From the NCBI GenBank assembly GCA_958510875.1, contig OY294067.1, positions 236,572,361 to 236,636,360 on the forward strand: DNA of 64,000 nucleotides, in the 5' to 3' direction. This DNA is from Endomychus coccineus. Lineage: Eukaryota; Arthropoda; Insecta; Coleoptera; Endomychidae. Numbering within the stretch: position 1 is the stretch's first letter; each line of letters starts with the position of its first letter. Shown here piece by piece: positions 21,335-33,659 of the stretch. The notes below the pieces were generated by a model. It saw only the letters and a list, made by a program, of their open reading frames with translations. It searched no databases and was not told the origin of the DNA. Made by a program: the position numbers and the translations under genes.

Positions 21335-22395
21335 AGAATGTAATGTAAAAAAGTAATGATGTTTTCAAAAATTGGAAGAAACATGTATTTTTATGACATA
21401 AACAGTAGTTAAAATTTTAAGTAAAAACGAATATTTACGGCCACAATAAGCGAAATCAAAATGCTGGCCACTCCAAAGCATCGTGAGGTATTTTTTTTTA
21501 ATTATAGATTTTATTGTGAATATACGTTAAAATTAGTTGCTTGAGGTGAAATACCGTTTTTGTAATTAAAAAAAATATTTCATTTTTCAAATTTTTCTTG
21601 TATAAATCACATTTTTTTGACCAGTTTTCCATAAAACTTTTCTTGAAATGAAAGTTTCATGAAATAAAAACCTTTCGGCTATTATGTATATCAGTTCACC
21701 CAGTTAGTTGCACTCTAAATGGCAACATCGCCATTTGGTAACATGCCCCTCACGTGATTATGTGAATTTTAAAGTATGTTGTACGTAACGTGAATCCAGT
21801 ATGCTTTAATAACTTCGGATTTGAACATGTATTATTGGAATTAAGCTGGCGCTAAGATACATTCTGTATCCTGTGCAAATGTTCATGGTACTCACTGTAT
21901 AGCGTTATTTATTGTCCCGACAATTTCCGGTTATCTCGGTAATGCTACTACATCTTTTTACGAGTCAGTTTGTGAAATTGAAGGAATATTTATGATTCAG
22001 ATGAAGGCAAAAAGATGTATTTCATACGAAAAGAAAGGCATAAAAGTGAAATTTCAGATTTTAAATTACAAAAAAGCGGTATTTTACCTAAATAACGGAT
22101 TCAAGCGTATGTAGACATGTAAAATTTAGCGTACGATGATTTGGCACTAAATGGCGAACATTTAATTTTTTTTCAAAAATCGCCCATTGTGGCCGTCAAA
22201 ATTTGAAATTGAAAATTTTAACCACTCTTCTATAGCATAACAATACATGTTTCCTCCAATTTTCGTAAAGATCGGATGATTATTACTTTATTTATTGCAT
22301 TTTCAGTAAAAAAAATAAAATTCAATACACTTTGGTTGTTGGAGGTTACGGTCCAGTTTTAAAGTAATTATACCCGACTGATTAATAGTTTATTC
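21335..22395. repeat. diverged foldback element
   Basis: The block with GGAAGAAACATGTATT at 21375-21480 reappears inverted at 22120-22265 (both contain ACGGCCACAAT and a TTAAAATTTT run). Arms are about 130 bp, diverged, with a loop of about 650 bp. No coding sequence. Ends are not defined. Confidence 0.5.
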
Positions 22396-23555
22396 ACTTA
22401 CGAGTGTTTAAATTATTTTTTCTACGAGTAATAGAACAGGAGATAATAAAAAGATAGTGTAGTAATGCACTCGAAATGCGTAAAAAATGAACAATTATGC
22501 ACTTTTCGATAAGATATCCTCCTCGATTTCGCAAAATTTTTCAATTTTCGGTACATCTTCAAATAAAATCCAACTTGGCTTTTACTTCAATATTAATTTT
22601 CCTCTATTATCAATAGAGTATAATCTAACGTATTTTCAGAATTTCACGTATTTCTTTTTTAAATCATTTGCAATATGTTTTGTGTTCCTACGGATGCTCG
22701 CTGTTTCCGCGGGTGAAGTCCGACCTTGATGAAATTTTGCGTACTTGTACTTGAAAACAAAAGGAAACTAACTGTCGAAATTCGAAAAAACTACTCTAAC
22801 CCCTTAAAATAGACGTATCGATCTCGATAAAATTATCCTCACTTGACCTCCACGATAAGAGGAAAGTCACTTTGTAAAAGTCAATTTTGATAATATTCTT
22901 CTAACTTCACCTTCAAAATAAAAAAGTCACTGCTGCATGAGATTTAGAATTAACTACGCCAAAACCCTTTACCACCCCTCAAAACCGACAAGTACCGATC
23001 TTGAAAAAATTTTGCACGCTCGACCTTAAAAACGAAAGGAAAGTCACTATGTTTTACTCATCTCATAGTAATGTTTTGGTCAAAATTTGTACTCTCTTTC
23101 CTATTCATCTCAATATTATTGCTATCGCCATTAGACTCGAGAAATATTCAACGCTAGGTTCTCGCCGATATTTCCGTTTGTCTCAATTCTCAATGTTACG
23201 TGATCGTGAGAGGCCGTTACCTCACCTTACTTATAACATTAGTTTACTATTCCCATATATCTAATAAGACAGATATTATATGACTATTCCATAATAATTT
23301 CATTCAGGATTTACGAATGGTAGATATACGATCTAAGCGCGTTGAAATGTTTCAAATACCTACTGAATTAGGTAACTGAATATTGTTATTGCTATTAGAT
23401 AGAGAGGTAGACCCAAACCACAGGCCCAAACCAAACTGCATATCCGGAAAATAAAAGTCATAGTGCGCGTGCTCCTCTCACCAATGCATACTGCCCTGCT
23501 ATCAATCTGTCTGCCTGCATTCAAAGTGAATCCACCTCCGCTTCATTTCATTTAA
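22396..23555. other. intergenic with three diverged 50-bp repeats
   Basis: A unit of the form CTTGATAAAATTTTGCAC..(A/C)GAGGAAAGTCACT recurs near 22725, 22823 and 23001 at about 60-75% similarity. Nothing else recognised. Confidence 0.4.
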
Positions 23556-23766
23556 TGTGCCGCCGGCGGTGTTGACAGTGTGTTGTTTCGTGTTGTGGCG
23601 GGCTATGTTTTAAATGTTCGTACTGTGTACAAATAAACAACAACGTGAGTTCTGTGTGTACGTTGTTGAATTCTTCGGAAATGTGACTTTTTCATACCGG
23701 CTGCTAATGTAGGCTTAGAAATGTCCAGCCACAACAGAAAGGAAGATACCTGGGAAGAATTCTGGG
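23556..23766 (+). CDS. candidate 5' end and first coding exon of an unknown gene
   Basis: The 5' part (23556-23644) is unusually GC- and CpG-rich (GCCGCCGGCGG at 23561) for this window, as a promoter or leader would be. ACAAC|GTGAGT (23645) to GGCTTAG (23718) could be a 74-bp leader intron. ATG at 23721 (purine at -3) opens MSSHNRKEDTWEEFWG and meets TGGG|GTAAGG, a strong donor, at 23766 (phase 1). I do not recognise the peptide and see no downstream exon before 25 kb. Chance occurrence is possible. Confidence 0.35.
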
Positions 23767-24328
23767 GTAAGGTTAACAAAAGTTCGACAATAGTCGCTGA
23801 GAAAATAAACATAATTTGGAATATCTTAATTATCGATATTGACCATAAAAGTCATATATTCTTATCCAAATATTATCTTTCTGAATTTCTAAACCTGTCA
23901 CAATAGATATGAGATATCAACGTGTTACTACAATACATATGAGATATTAGTAATAATTATTGATTATTGCTGACAAAAGATTCAAGGTATGACACGCACA
24001 TCAAACAAAGAATCTGAAATCATTAGTAGTACTACTACATTTCTAAATCAAAATCTGGCAGTAAATGTGAACATGACAATAGTTATTTACTTAGTTAAGT
24101 AAGGTGCAACCAAATGAGGTAGACTTCTGATTCGTAAACATAGTCAAATGACAACTGCAGCTCAGTAGCTTCTCGGTTTTTATCTTTTCAATTGAGAATG
24201 TTTGTCTCAAATGGTAATATTTGAGGTTATCTGCTCTGCTCTTATTATTTTGGAAATAATATACTAGCGGAAATCTGCCTTCGTACTTTGAACTTGATTA
24301 TTGTTATACAATTCTTTTATTGTATACC
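23767..24328. other. possible intron of the candidate gene; nothing recognised
   Basis: AT-rich. No frame beyond the read-through of the candidate exon; no repeat recognised. Confidence 0.3.
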
Positions 24329-24329
24329 G

Positions 24330-25665
24330 GGTGTCTTAAATTCGATATTAACCATTGATATCGTGAGAGTTGAATTGCTCGTTGAATTGGGGCAAAGCTG
24401 CTCATTTATATGACTGACGATATGCCTTTGGATAAGTTTCAAAATTCCGAGTATATCCAGAGGTATAAGAGAAAAACAGGAAGTTTGAAAAATCATTTTT
24501 TATTTTCCTAGTTTTATTATAATTATTTCAAAACAAAATGCACATTTACATTGCCATTTCTTCCCGTTTTGAGGTTAGGCATTCGAAGTTTCGTCTTTCG
24601 GTCACATCATCAACTTTATTCTCACATATGGGCGCCATATAATATTATTGTAGTTTTGAATAGACCCTTTTATTTATAGATTTTCAATTATGTTACAAGT
24701 TACCCTGACGTTTTCCAAAATCCGAGATATTAGAAAAAAATGTTTTTTTGCCATAGTGAGCGGCATTTTGATATATTGTGAGTCACAGCATTGTTTACAA
24801 AAATGATTTTCATTCGAGTGCTTATCAATCAACGACTTCGAACTACTGTATAGATACAGGTTGTGCCCAATGCAAACCAGTGAATAACTCAGTTTTTTCA
24901 AATGGAACATCCTGTATCTATTTATACCCGTAATTAGCATTTTCGGTAAAGTTTCCATCGATATATATATAGGATTTATGTAGTCTATTTTGAAAAACAT
25001 TATTTTTTTACATATTATTTATTCAAAAAATAATTTAAATTACTTAGCTGTTGTCACTGAATCTGACATGTGACATAACAATTACCATAACATTTTAAAG
25101 TAATCAATATGGAAAATAAGAATGAAGAGCAAAGCTCCCATAGGTTAGGCGTTTGGCTGTTAGAGAAGTTAGAGAACATAATGGTGGCTTATTTCAACAT
25201 TCGCTATGAAAAATTGGTTTGTTTATTTAGTTCTCGCAACGAATGTTATTTCTTATTTTCCATACTGATTACTTGAAAATGTTATGGTACTTGTTTCTAA
25301 TAAATTGTTGTCAGATTCAGTGAAAGCAGTCGCCTTAAATTATTTTTTAATATATAACATTGGAAAAACCCACGTTTTTCAATAAAATTCAAAATAGACT
25401 ACATAAACTATATATCGTTGGAAAGCTCACCGAAAATGCTTACCAATAGTATAAAAAGATACAGGAGGTTCCATTTGAAAAAACTGATTTATTTACTGTT
25501 ACGCGTGTCGGCACACCTTGTATATGGTAATTCGCAATAGTTGATCGATAAGCACTCCACATGGAAAAATAAGCCCTGATTTATTTCCAACAATAGAGTT
25601 CAATATTGATTTTTCAAATATGGCGCTTTTTTACAAATTTTTTGATTTTTGTCAGATCATCCTGT
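24330..25665. repeat. foldback element, arms about 300-600 bp
   Basis: The left arm (clearest 24819-25110) contains TTTTTTCAAATGGAACATCC and TTATGTAGTCTATTTTGA; both return inverted at 25250-25550. Outer edges may be TACCGGGTGTCTTAAAT (24328) and ATCATCCTGTA (25658). No transposase frame. The spacer (25110-25245) is unique. A non-autonomous element of unknown class. Confidence 0.6.
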
Positions 25666-27100
25666 ACATAATATACTACTACAAATGCACAACTCGCCTG
25701 ACCGTTCATATGTAAATTATTTTTACAGATACCAAAACGTACGTTTTATCATAAAAATTGTGCTGATGAGAAACATTTCTGTAATCAGGCCTTATTCTGT
25801 CTCATTTGACTGGACTATAGATGATTCTTGTAGGTCGCGCTGCTGAACTGGAGTTTTCATTCTTGGCAAGGTTTACAGTCCAGTCAATCTAGATTTTGAG
25901 ATCCTGACTGACTGAATTGAAATGAAAGCTTTTGTAATATTTTAAGAATTCCATCACATAGAATTAAAAAAAATATTCAATGGTCACTTCACGCCCAGTG
26001 GTGCTGTTACTTTTTGTTTTTTTCAAATGTTTAATACTGAAATTATTTTTTTGTGAAAATTTTAAATTAAATTATTCATGTTTCATAATACTGGATAAAT
26101 ACGGAAGAACCAAAATTGAATAAAGAATATATGTAAATATTTTAAAAAAATTGTTGATAAATAGAGATAAAGGGGAGGAAATCGTTAATATGGTGGGTAT
26201 TAAGTATATTTAAAGGTTACAAGAAAAGGTTCGGTCACGTTAAAGCTTGCCCATAAAATGTTATTTGTCAACAAACAAATTAGCATATTTTTAATAAGAA
26301 ATTCTGTTTGGCTTCCGAGAAAAAAATGTGTTAATTAAGAACCATATCTTGTTTATAGCAATTGAACGCATATTGATAATTCAACTTTTTTGGTCACAAA
26401 CGACGTGGATCTAAAATACCTTCAATCTGAATTTTGATTTTGGTATGTGCGACAAACCTTCATTTTAGAGCAAAAAAACAAAAAATTTACAATTAACATT
26501 GTTTATAACAAGAAGCTAAGATTTAGATTCAGTTATTGATAATTTCTTGTTCAACTAATGTTTTCATATAAGAACGACAATAAACTGAAATCGGTCTTCT
26601 CGAAAGAAAAAAACTGTTCATCGTATGGCCTATACCACTGGGGCTCACTAATCTGCTAATGAAAGAACTACCAAAAATCCCCGCAAACGACACCAAATCT
26701 CATACAGAATAGACACTGAGAATCATAGAAACCACAAGGGTTCAATGAGAACTTTTAATTATCAGTTGACCTTCTGAAATGATATGTCTCATGTATTCTT
26801 CCAATCAATGAGCTCATTTTTATCGCCTATGTTCATGTAATGTGTCTACTTATTTCCAGTATAATAAGATACGTTCCAGAGATGACGTCAACAAATCGTG
26901 AAGTAAATGTAAAGAAACAACTTAAATGTTCGTGCGAATTAATCATAAATATGAGTGATCTAGAAATGTCACGTACTAGGACAAAGTATATTTGAGAAAT
27001 ATTACTATTTTTGATATTAAATTAGGTCATAAAATTCAATGATCACGCTAATTCTAGAGCATATATATTTATTTATAGTAGTTCCTTACTTGCAGACCAT
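25666..27100. other. intergenic, nothing recognised
   Basis: AT-rich with no domain-bearing frame on either strand. Confidence 0.4.
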
Positions 27101-28290
27101 AGGGCAGATGGGCCGGACTGGCCTATCGGTGCTGACTGGCTATATTGGGAGAAGAAAATATGCTATTTAAAAAAAGAAACCATTTCGACGTGAAACACTT
27201 TTCCGTGATACGTATCTACTGTTTACAAATAATGCTGTGTGCAAACCTCGGGTTTTGTTATATTTAAAGCTTATCCTATGGTATCAGAACTGAAAAATAT
27301 GGCGAGTGATTTAAATGCAGTTCGCTGGTTTCTTAGAATGGGGTGATGTGGTAATGTGGGGCCCAGCAAGAGGACCCTCTGTGGTTGTTGCGTCCGATTA
27401 GCTAGCTCTGGAACAGAATATACACAGACAGGAGCACTGGGCCCTGTTTATTACTGTAGGTTATACTAACAGTGAATAAATACAGAGGGCGATGCTAAGT
27501 CTGCCTAGATGATATACCAGGTATACACAGCGAGACAGATCTAATGTTCAAAATGCACACAATACACAAGGTTCACTGGGGTATCAAAAGTATATGTAAA
27601 GTTCGGAGCAAATTATGATTATATTCGTGCAGCCAGCCCTATGCATACTAAGTTATACAAATAATAACGAAATAATAACAAAAGCACATTAATTCACTGG
27701 GTAAATAAAACAACAACGAACATGAACAAGAAACACAAGCAGACCGAGCAAGCACCGTGATCTGATCTGGAGCTTTTGCCTTGGTAGGGGGCTCGTCAGA
27801 AAGCGGTTGATGAAGCCAGCAGAAGTTCGAAGCGAAGAAGGAAGAAGCAATCAAGTGGCTTAGCCAGGGTAGGGACCACAACAGAAAGCTTATGCGATGC
27901 AGATCTTGGGGCGAAGCTAGCAATACATACCAATGCTGGATTTCGAGGTCCTATACGTCACAAACGGATCAAGTGGACATGGCGACTTGTACTTGAACGG
28001 CCACCCCGTGGCCGACAAGGGAGTGACGGGTTGAGGTGTGGCTGGTAATTTAACGGCCATCTTTCGGCCGCCAAGAGAGTGACGGGTTGATGTATGACGG
28101 GTCACTCATCGGCAATCTTACGGCCGACAAGAGTAACGAACTGGAAGCACAGCACTATAGGCGCAGTGCTGAAGGACGGGCGATATATTCGACTTTCGAG
28201 CGGGGCGATGAAGTCAGTAAGTTACGAGATGACAAACGTTTTTCTCAATCTGTAACTTGTAGGCTGGTATCAATATTCATTTAAAATTTC
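27101..28290. other. GC-richer stretch of unknown nature
   Basis: Base composition rises here, especially 27330-27460 and 27740-28240. At 27985-28130 a unit of about 60 bp (ACGGCC..CGGCCG.CAAG.GAGTGACGGG) repeats two to three times. Open frames (27648-27923 and 27917-28105 on -, 28087-28284 on +) have no recognisable domain and overlap on opposite strands. It may be part of an LTR retrotransposon leader, since a solo LTR follows directly, but I cannot show it. Confidence 0.35.
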
Positions 28291-28294
28291 CTGA

Positions 28295-28550
28295 TGTTAG
28301 AGTTTTTGAAAAAACACTCATCAAATAAAAGTTAATTATATTCTAAAAGAATGACAATCTTAAGAATGACTATTTATAATTAATATTACGTCAATAATAC
28401 GTCTGATACTCTCTTATGCTAAATGCGTAATCCCCCTCTTGTCTTCTTCACACTTCTTTATATCTTCCTCATCACCCACGCATCGAGGGATCTCCCCGAA
28501 CCAACCATGGGACTACCCCGGATCGTCCCTAACAGTGCCGTACTCTAACA
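28295..28550. mobile_element. solo LTR, 256 bp, TSD CTGA
   Basis: The sequence starts TGTTAGAGT and ends ACTCTAACA, a 9-bp inverse terminus of the TG..CA type, and CTGA flanks it on both sides (28291-28294, 28551-28554). A 4-bp duplication and TG/CA ends fit a Gypsy- or Pao-type LTR. No primer-binding site or internal region adjoins, so it is a solo LTR. Confidence 0.6.
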
Positions 28551-28554
28551 CTGA

Positions 28555-29882
28555 ATAAAAACGTAGGAAAAGGAAATTGTGCGATGCCACATGATGATGT
28601 TATCCCTAATGGAGTCACTACATACAAGGTAACTATGTTATTTTTGACATAGATAGTGCCTGTGGACATGGATCGTCATTTTCCCGCAAATGGATAATAA
28701 TTGATGTACGCTGATTTTGTTCGTGTCTAGGTCCCAGATCCGAAATATCTCCCAGGCATATAAACAATCTGGTAAGCTAGATGAGTCAAGCTTGTTGACA
28801 TCTGACATAAAGCTTTGCAGGTAAAAGTTTGAAGACTGAATTGAGAAATTTGTCATTACAATGTGCTTAGAATAACACATGTTTTGCTATGCCCAGAGCT
28901 TAATATTCAATCGAGAGAACGAAATGACAGCAACAGGTTAAAGAATTTCTCATAAAAACTACCTTATTTGGGAGTTTCATGGCCAGCACGTTATCAAAGT
29001 AATTAGTTTTAAATATTCAAATGCAGTTATTGAAATGTACGTAATGAAAGTATATTAAGATAATTCTAACGTATTTAGATCGGTTGCATGTAGTGATCTA
29101 GTTTTATCGAAATGTTGTTTGTGATTTGAAGAATAAAATGTGAAAAAAGAAACATATGGACAGAATGAGTGGGCAGTTTACAGTATAGGTACAGGTTATT
29201 TAACTTTACACTTGTTGGATGCCTTTATCTAGAACGGTCATTATGTGCTTTGTATTGATTCTAAGGACATCCCGCCACATAACGAGTTTAGGGTTAATCT
29301 CGATGCACATAAGAATTATTACTTTTTAACTATCATCAGACGAAAAAATGTATCATTCGCCATATGACGTGGGTATGATAAAATCTGCATTCGAAATTAT
29401 TATTTTCAATTGCATATTTATTGAAAACTGTATTTATTTATTTAATTATGTGCGTAATAACCTCGAACCAAATATATTTATTGACCTAGCACTCCTCAGG
29501 CCAAGTAAGTATGCGGAAGTAAAATACAAAGAAAAAATTAACTGTCCATAGATCACTAACCTCTCTCACTCGTAGGAACCGAAAATACATTGTTGTTGTG
29601 GCGCGGACAATTTGTTTTATGTAAAACATTCGGAATAATTTATGAAAATTTACAGGAGCTATAAAATTAACGTGTAACGTCCAGCGTATGTAGGTAGAAA
29701 CTGAGCGTAATAAACAAATATAAAGTGGGCTGTAGTTACCAGGGATGTTTAAATAGAATAGTTTGAAAAACATTACTATATAAACAGCATAGTGTAAATG
29801 GGTGTCCGGAGTTCGATAGAGAAAAGTACAGAGGATGGTGGTTGAGGTATAGTTCGAAACTAGACTTATATGGCACAAGGGA
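28555..29882. other. intergenic, nothing recognised
   Basis: A 50-bp block at 29549-29600 (AGATCACTAACCTCTCTCAC) has a diverged relative at 40796-40845. Otherwise only overlapping spurious frames. Confidence 0.4.
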
Positions 29883-31015
29883 CGAGGACAAGGTGAAAAG
29901 TCCCTGAAAAATAAAACAGATGCGGCCATATTCGAAAATCCCATGTGACATATGTGATGTACCGTCTTTAACTAGAACGCATTAAAATTTTCAGACTTAT
30001 ATGTCATTCAGATCTGTTTTGAAACCCTTCGAAAACAAGCAACCTTGAAGATTTTTGTAAACATGGAAAAGTGAATTTCGCGTCTTGATTAAACATTATT
30101 TCTTGCCTGGAAAAAACATGAACCAAAGCACCGCTTGTTAAACTTTATGGGGACCCCTTACCATCGATTGGAACGATTCACAAGTGGCTTAGTGATTTTC
30201 GTTGTCGTAGTATGACCACAAAGGACGCCGAACGTTCTGGTCCTCCAATTGAGGTCACAACTCCAGAAATCTTCAATGAAATCCATGGTATGATATTGGA
30301 TGATCGGCGAGTTAAAGTGCACGAGATTCTTGACGGATTTGCTCTCTGTTGACAACAAGTGCAACCGTGTGACAACTTCAAAGGAGTGTTCGGCGATGTT
30401 CAAGCAGGATAAGAAGGACTTTTCACGCTGTTTCATAACTGTGAACGAAACAGGGATCCATCACAACACACCAGAGACCAAAGAACAATCGAAACAGTGG
30501 GCTTGACCTGGCGAATCGAAGCCGAAAAAGTTCAAAGTGAGTTTATCAACCAACTAAGTCATGGCGACAGTTTTTATGGAATGCACACGGTATCGTCCAT
30601 ATCGATTACTTTGAAAAGAGCAGAACGATCACCGGCGTATATTATGCAGAGCTCTTCCACTAAGACAACGGACCGGAGCCCAGGTCCGCAGTTGCAATGG
30701 CAAAATTGCATGAATTGCGCTACGAATTGGTTCGTCATATCTTCCAGATTTGGCCCCCTGCGATTTTCATCTATTTCCAAACTTCAAGAAACGGCTCGGC
30801 GTAAAGAGATTTGGCTCCAAAGATGGGGTCATCGCTGAAACAGACGCCTATTTTGAAGGATTGCCGAAATCGTATTTTTTGGAAGGGATCGAAAAATTAG
30901 AAAAACGTTGGACGAAGTGTATCGGGCTACAAGGAGCTTATGTTGAGAAATAAAATAAGTTTTGACCAAATAAATTTCTTCTTTAATTTTTCAGGGACTT
31001 TTCACCTTGCCCTCG
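29883..31015 (+). mobile_element. mariner element, internally deleted (1133 bp)
   Basis: Termini CGAGGACAAGGTGAAAAGTC (left) and the inverse GACTTTTCACCTTGCCCTCG (right). The right end is followed by TA; the left is preceded by GA, a mutated TA. Full mariners of this type are about 1.26 kb; here about 90 bp are lost near 30325 and another block near 30655. Confidence 0.85.
30063..30951 (+). pseudogene. mariner transposase, deleted, Asp-to-Asn at first catalytic site
   Basis: From ATG 30063 a TGA stop comes almost at once, then a frame follows with FRVLIKHYFL, a helix-turn-helix remnant, VEVTTPEI-like text and DDRRVKVHEI. After a deletion comes DKKDFSRCFITVNETGIHH, where mariners have VDETWIHH: the first catalytic Asp is Asn (AAC). 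The second Asp block (FHQDNA) is deleted, and the third survives as APCDFHLFPN (30752). It ends IGLQGAYVEK. Several frameshifts. Dead copy of the family also seen at 38.6 kb. Confidence 0.85.
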
Positions 31016-31017
31016 TA

Positions 31018-31417
31018 GGTCCTCTTTTAGAAGCTAAACGGTGAAAGAAATCCACTTGAAATTTTGACACAAACTCGATATGATGCTCGAAATTTATGGG
31101 ACAAAAAGTTGTACCTCAGTTTTCGAGTCATTGAGCAGTGCGGTCCGACGAAATACTCGACGCTTTTCGCTCTGTTTCACGCACCGCTCGGTGCACTAAC
31201 TTTCTGGCCGATTGATAGTGGAGTAAATCTGGCGAGAAAAAAGGCAAGGTTGGCGAAAATTTTACGATGCTTAGCTACCCGGTGGAAAGTGTTTGTTAGG
31301 GTACCAATAACAACCCCCTGGAATTTCTATTTCCCAAAGTGGGTGCAACCCCCTTTTCTTTGGGCAAAAATTTTTTTTTTACATTTTCAAGGGTAGTTTA
31401 GCAAAAAAAAATTAATA
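31018..31417. other. spacer between mariner and foldback element
   Basis: A 110-codon frame (31064-31396) has no recognisable domain. GC content is slightly raised around 31140-31210. Nature unknown. Confidence 0.35.
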
Positions 31418-32953
31418 TCTCTGGTTGTATTGGAAATTAAGAAATCAAAGTAGAACCCTTTTATTGTCAATGTCCAAGGAACTTCCAGTCCAAATTTCAA
31501 GTTGATCCGACCTCCCCCTCCCCGTAATAGATATATATACTCATATATGCAAGGAATCTTGCGTAACGGCTAACTCGATCATTTTTCAACCGAGTTGGCT
31601 GAAGATAGGAATTACGGTCTTGAAACTACCCTATAAATTTCAAGTGAAAATATTGAACAGTTTTCCAGAAATTCAACTTTAAGTAAATTTTTTAGATATT
31701 TTTCAAATTAAGATATCTCATCTCATTTACATCCGATCTGGATCTGCTTTGCGGGAAAATGTAGATATTTGCATATAGTTTTATGTCATGGAACTCATTT
31801 TTTATTTATTTTTTTTCCGGCCTATATTGTCCATTTTATTTTCGGTATTAATATCCCCAAAACTTGTGTCAAATTAATTAATTTGAAGTTTCTAAAAGTG
31901 CGAAATTTCGCAATTTTATACGAATATTGTGAGACTCAGAAGTTGATAGCGCTTTAGGCTCCCGAATTTTCACGTGGCCTATCGAAATTAGAAGGTTCAA
32001 ATTGAATAAAAACATAATTGCACGAACGCCAGACGTCCTATGTAATTAGCTACGAACGTAATCATTTTGATGTTTCCCTCGAGAAGCTAGCTACGCGTCA
32101 GTTAAGAGTTTATACATTTCATCTCGGTCTTGTTATGTTGGGGCTGTTTCGTGCCCCGTGCGGGCGGCGCCAGTTGTAATAAAGTATTTTCGGCTGTGGG
32201 CCGCTAGCTTTCACCCGCTTCGGGTATATTTTGGTAGGTAGAAAATTCCCTTTGGTATGTCGCACGTTAGACGAGCGTAGCTGAGACCTGAGAGTACCTG
32301 TTTCTATTTTAATTAAAGTTTCCTATTTAATGGACATTTATCGAAAAAAGAAGGGCTGTCGGGCACGGTCGATACCTTATCTACTACATGGAGCGAAAAC
32401 GGCACGCGAAAAGTCGTCGTAAAGCCGTATTAGGTACAACCAGTTTGCACTTTTCTAACTCGCCAGCTACGCGCTTCTCACGTGAACGTCATTCGATTTA
32501 TCTCAAATTAACCAAAATGGCCAATATAAACCGGAAAAAAAAAATTGAAAAATGAGTTCCATGACATAAAACTATATGCGAATACCTACATTTTCTCGCA
32601 AAGCAGATCCTGATCGGATGTAAATGACATGAGATATCTTAGTTTGAAAAATAACTAAAAAATTGACTTTGTTGAATTTCTAAAAAACCAATCAATATTT
32701 TCACTTGAAATTTAGAGGGTAGTTTTGAGACCATAACACCTATCTTCAGTCCAAATTTCAGCCAACTTGGTTAAAAAATTATCGAGTTAGCCGTTACGCA
32801 AGATTCCTTGCATATATGAGTATATATATATATTTATTACGGGGGGGGGGGGGGGGGGGTTCAGATCAACTTGAAATTTGGACTGGAAGTTCCTTGGACA
32901 TTGACAATAAAAGGGTTCTACTTTGGTTTCTTAATTTTCAATACAACCAGAGA
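31418..32953. mobile_element. foldback element with arms of about 430 bp and the shared core inside
   Basis: The arm 31418-31845 (TCTCTGGTTGTATTG, CAAGGAATCTTGCGTAACGG, GGATCTGCTTTGCGGGAAAA) returns inverted at 32525-32953. The loop (31860-32515) is the shared core family also found at 9.1 and 54.4 kb, here with the 160-bp segment that the 9-kb copy lacks. A run of 18 G at about 32841-32858 matches a C-rich patch in the other arm. No transposase and no clear target duplication. Confidence 0.75.
31860..32515 (+). repeat. copy 2 of the shared core family
   Basis: Begins TGTGTCAAATTAATTAATTT like the 9-kb copy and ends CGTGAACGTCATTCGATTTA. Includes GGCGCCAGTTGTAATAAAGT (32165-32184), which is absent at 9 kb and present at 54.7 kb. 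Confidence 0.75.
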
Positions 32954-33650
32954 TTAGCTCGTTCCGTCGTCGGCACCCGACGAAAGGCTAGCGCTATCAT
33001 ACAGAATACTTTCAATTCTGTTAATCGCGAATCCGGCGTTGATTGGAAGAGTTACACTATCAATTTCTAATCAACTGATGGGGTCAATCTGTATTTTATA
33101 TCCTTTAATACTTTGAAATAACACAAAGTATGCAATTATAAGCTTATGCGAAAGACGGAGTAGGTATAGCTAACGAAGTCTTTCTCTTAAGACGGAGTGA
33201 GTGTAGCGAATAGTAAAACGAAAAAATAAAATGAATATAAGAATTTGATTTTCACTAATTTAACTAAGACGGACTTATGCGAAAGACGGAGTGGCGTACC
33301 GAACAGTAAAATAAACAAATAAAATTTATAAAAGAGTATGATTTTCACCAATTTTCATTCTTTTCGGTTCACTCACTCACTCCGTCTTAACCCTTTCCGA
33401 ATATGCGCAGCCTACAGACCGCTATCCTAGTATGCAAGAAATCAATCAATGGTTGATAAAGGTCATCATGCAGTTTTAAATTCAGTTCTTTGTTCTGAAG
33501 CGCCTAACTATTAAGATCGAAATATTGTAACATTCAAGCCACAGTCACAACATAAATACGAATTCGAATTCTTGTATTTTACTCGTAATATCCATAGCTT
33601 CTCGTTTAGTTTCGCTCTTTTATTTTATTTCTATATATAAAACTGAACAA
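32954..33650. repeat. short repeats around AGACGGAGT
   Basis: CTTATGCGAAAGACGGAGT occurs at 33144 and again at 33277, with AAGACGGAGTGAGTGTAGCG between (33189) and inverse CACTCCGTCTTA at 33378. A perfect 7-bp hairpin TCGTCGG-CAC-CCGACGA lies at 32967-32983. No gene. Confidence 0.5.
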
Positions 33651-33659
33651 TGGCTTCAG

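Noticed and set aside
31064..31396. 110-codon frame as a host gene.
   Set aside because: No recognisable domain, lies between two mobile elements, and runs through a poly-T stretch at its end.
32841..32858. Run of 18 G as a G-quadruplex regulatory site.
   Set aside because: It lies in a foldback arm opposite a mixed C-rich patch and is most simply a slippage expansion, possibly with assembly uncertainty.
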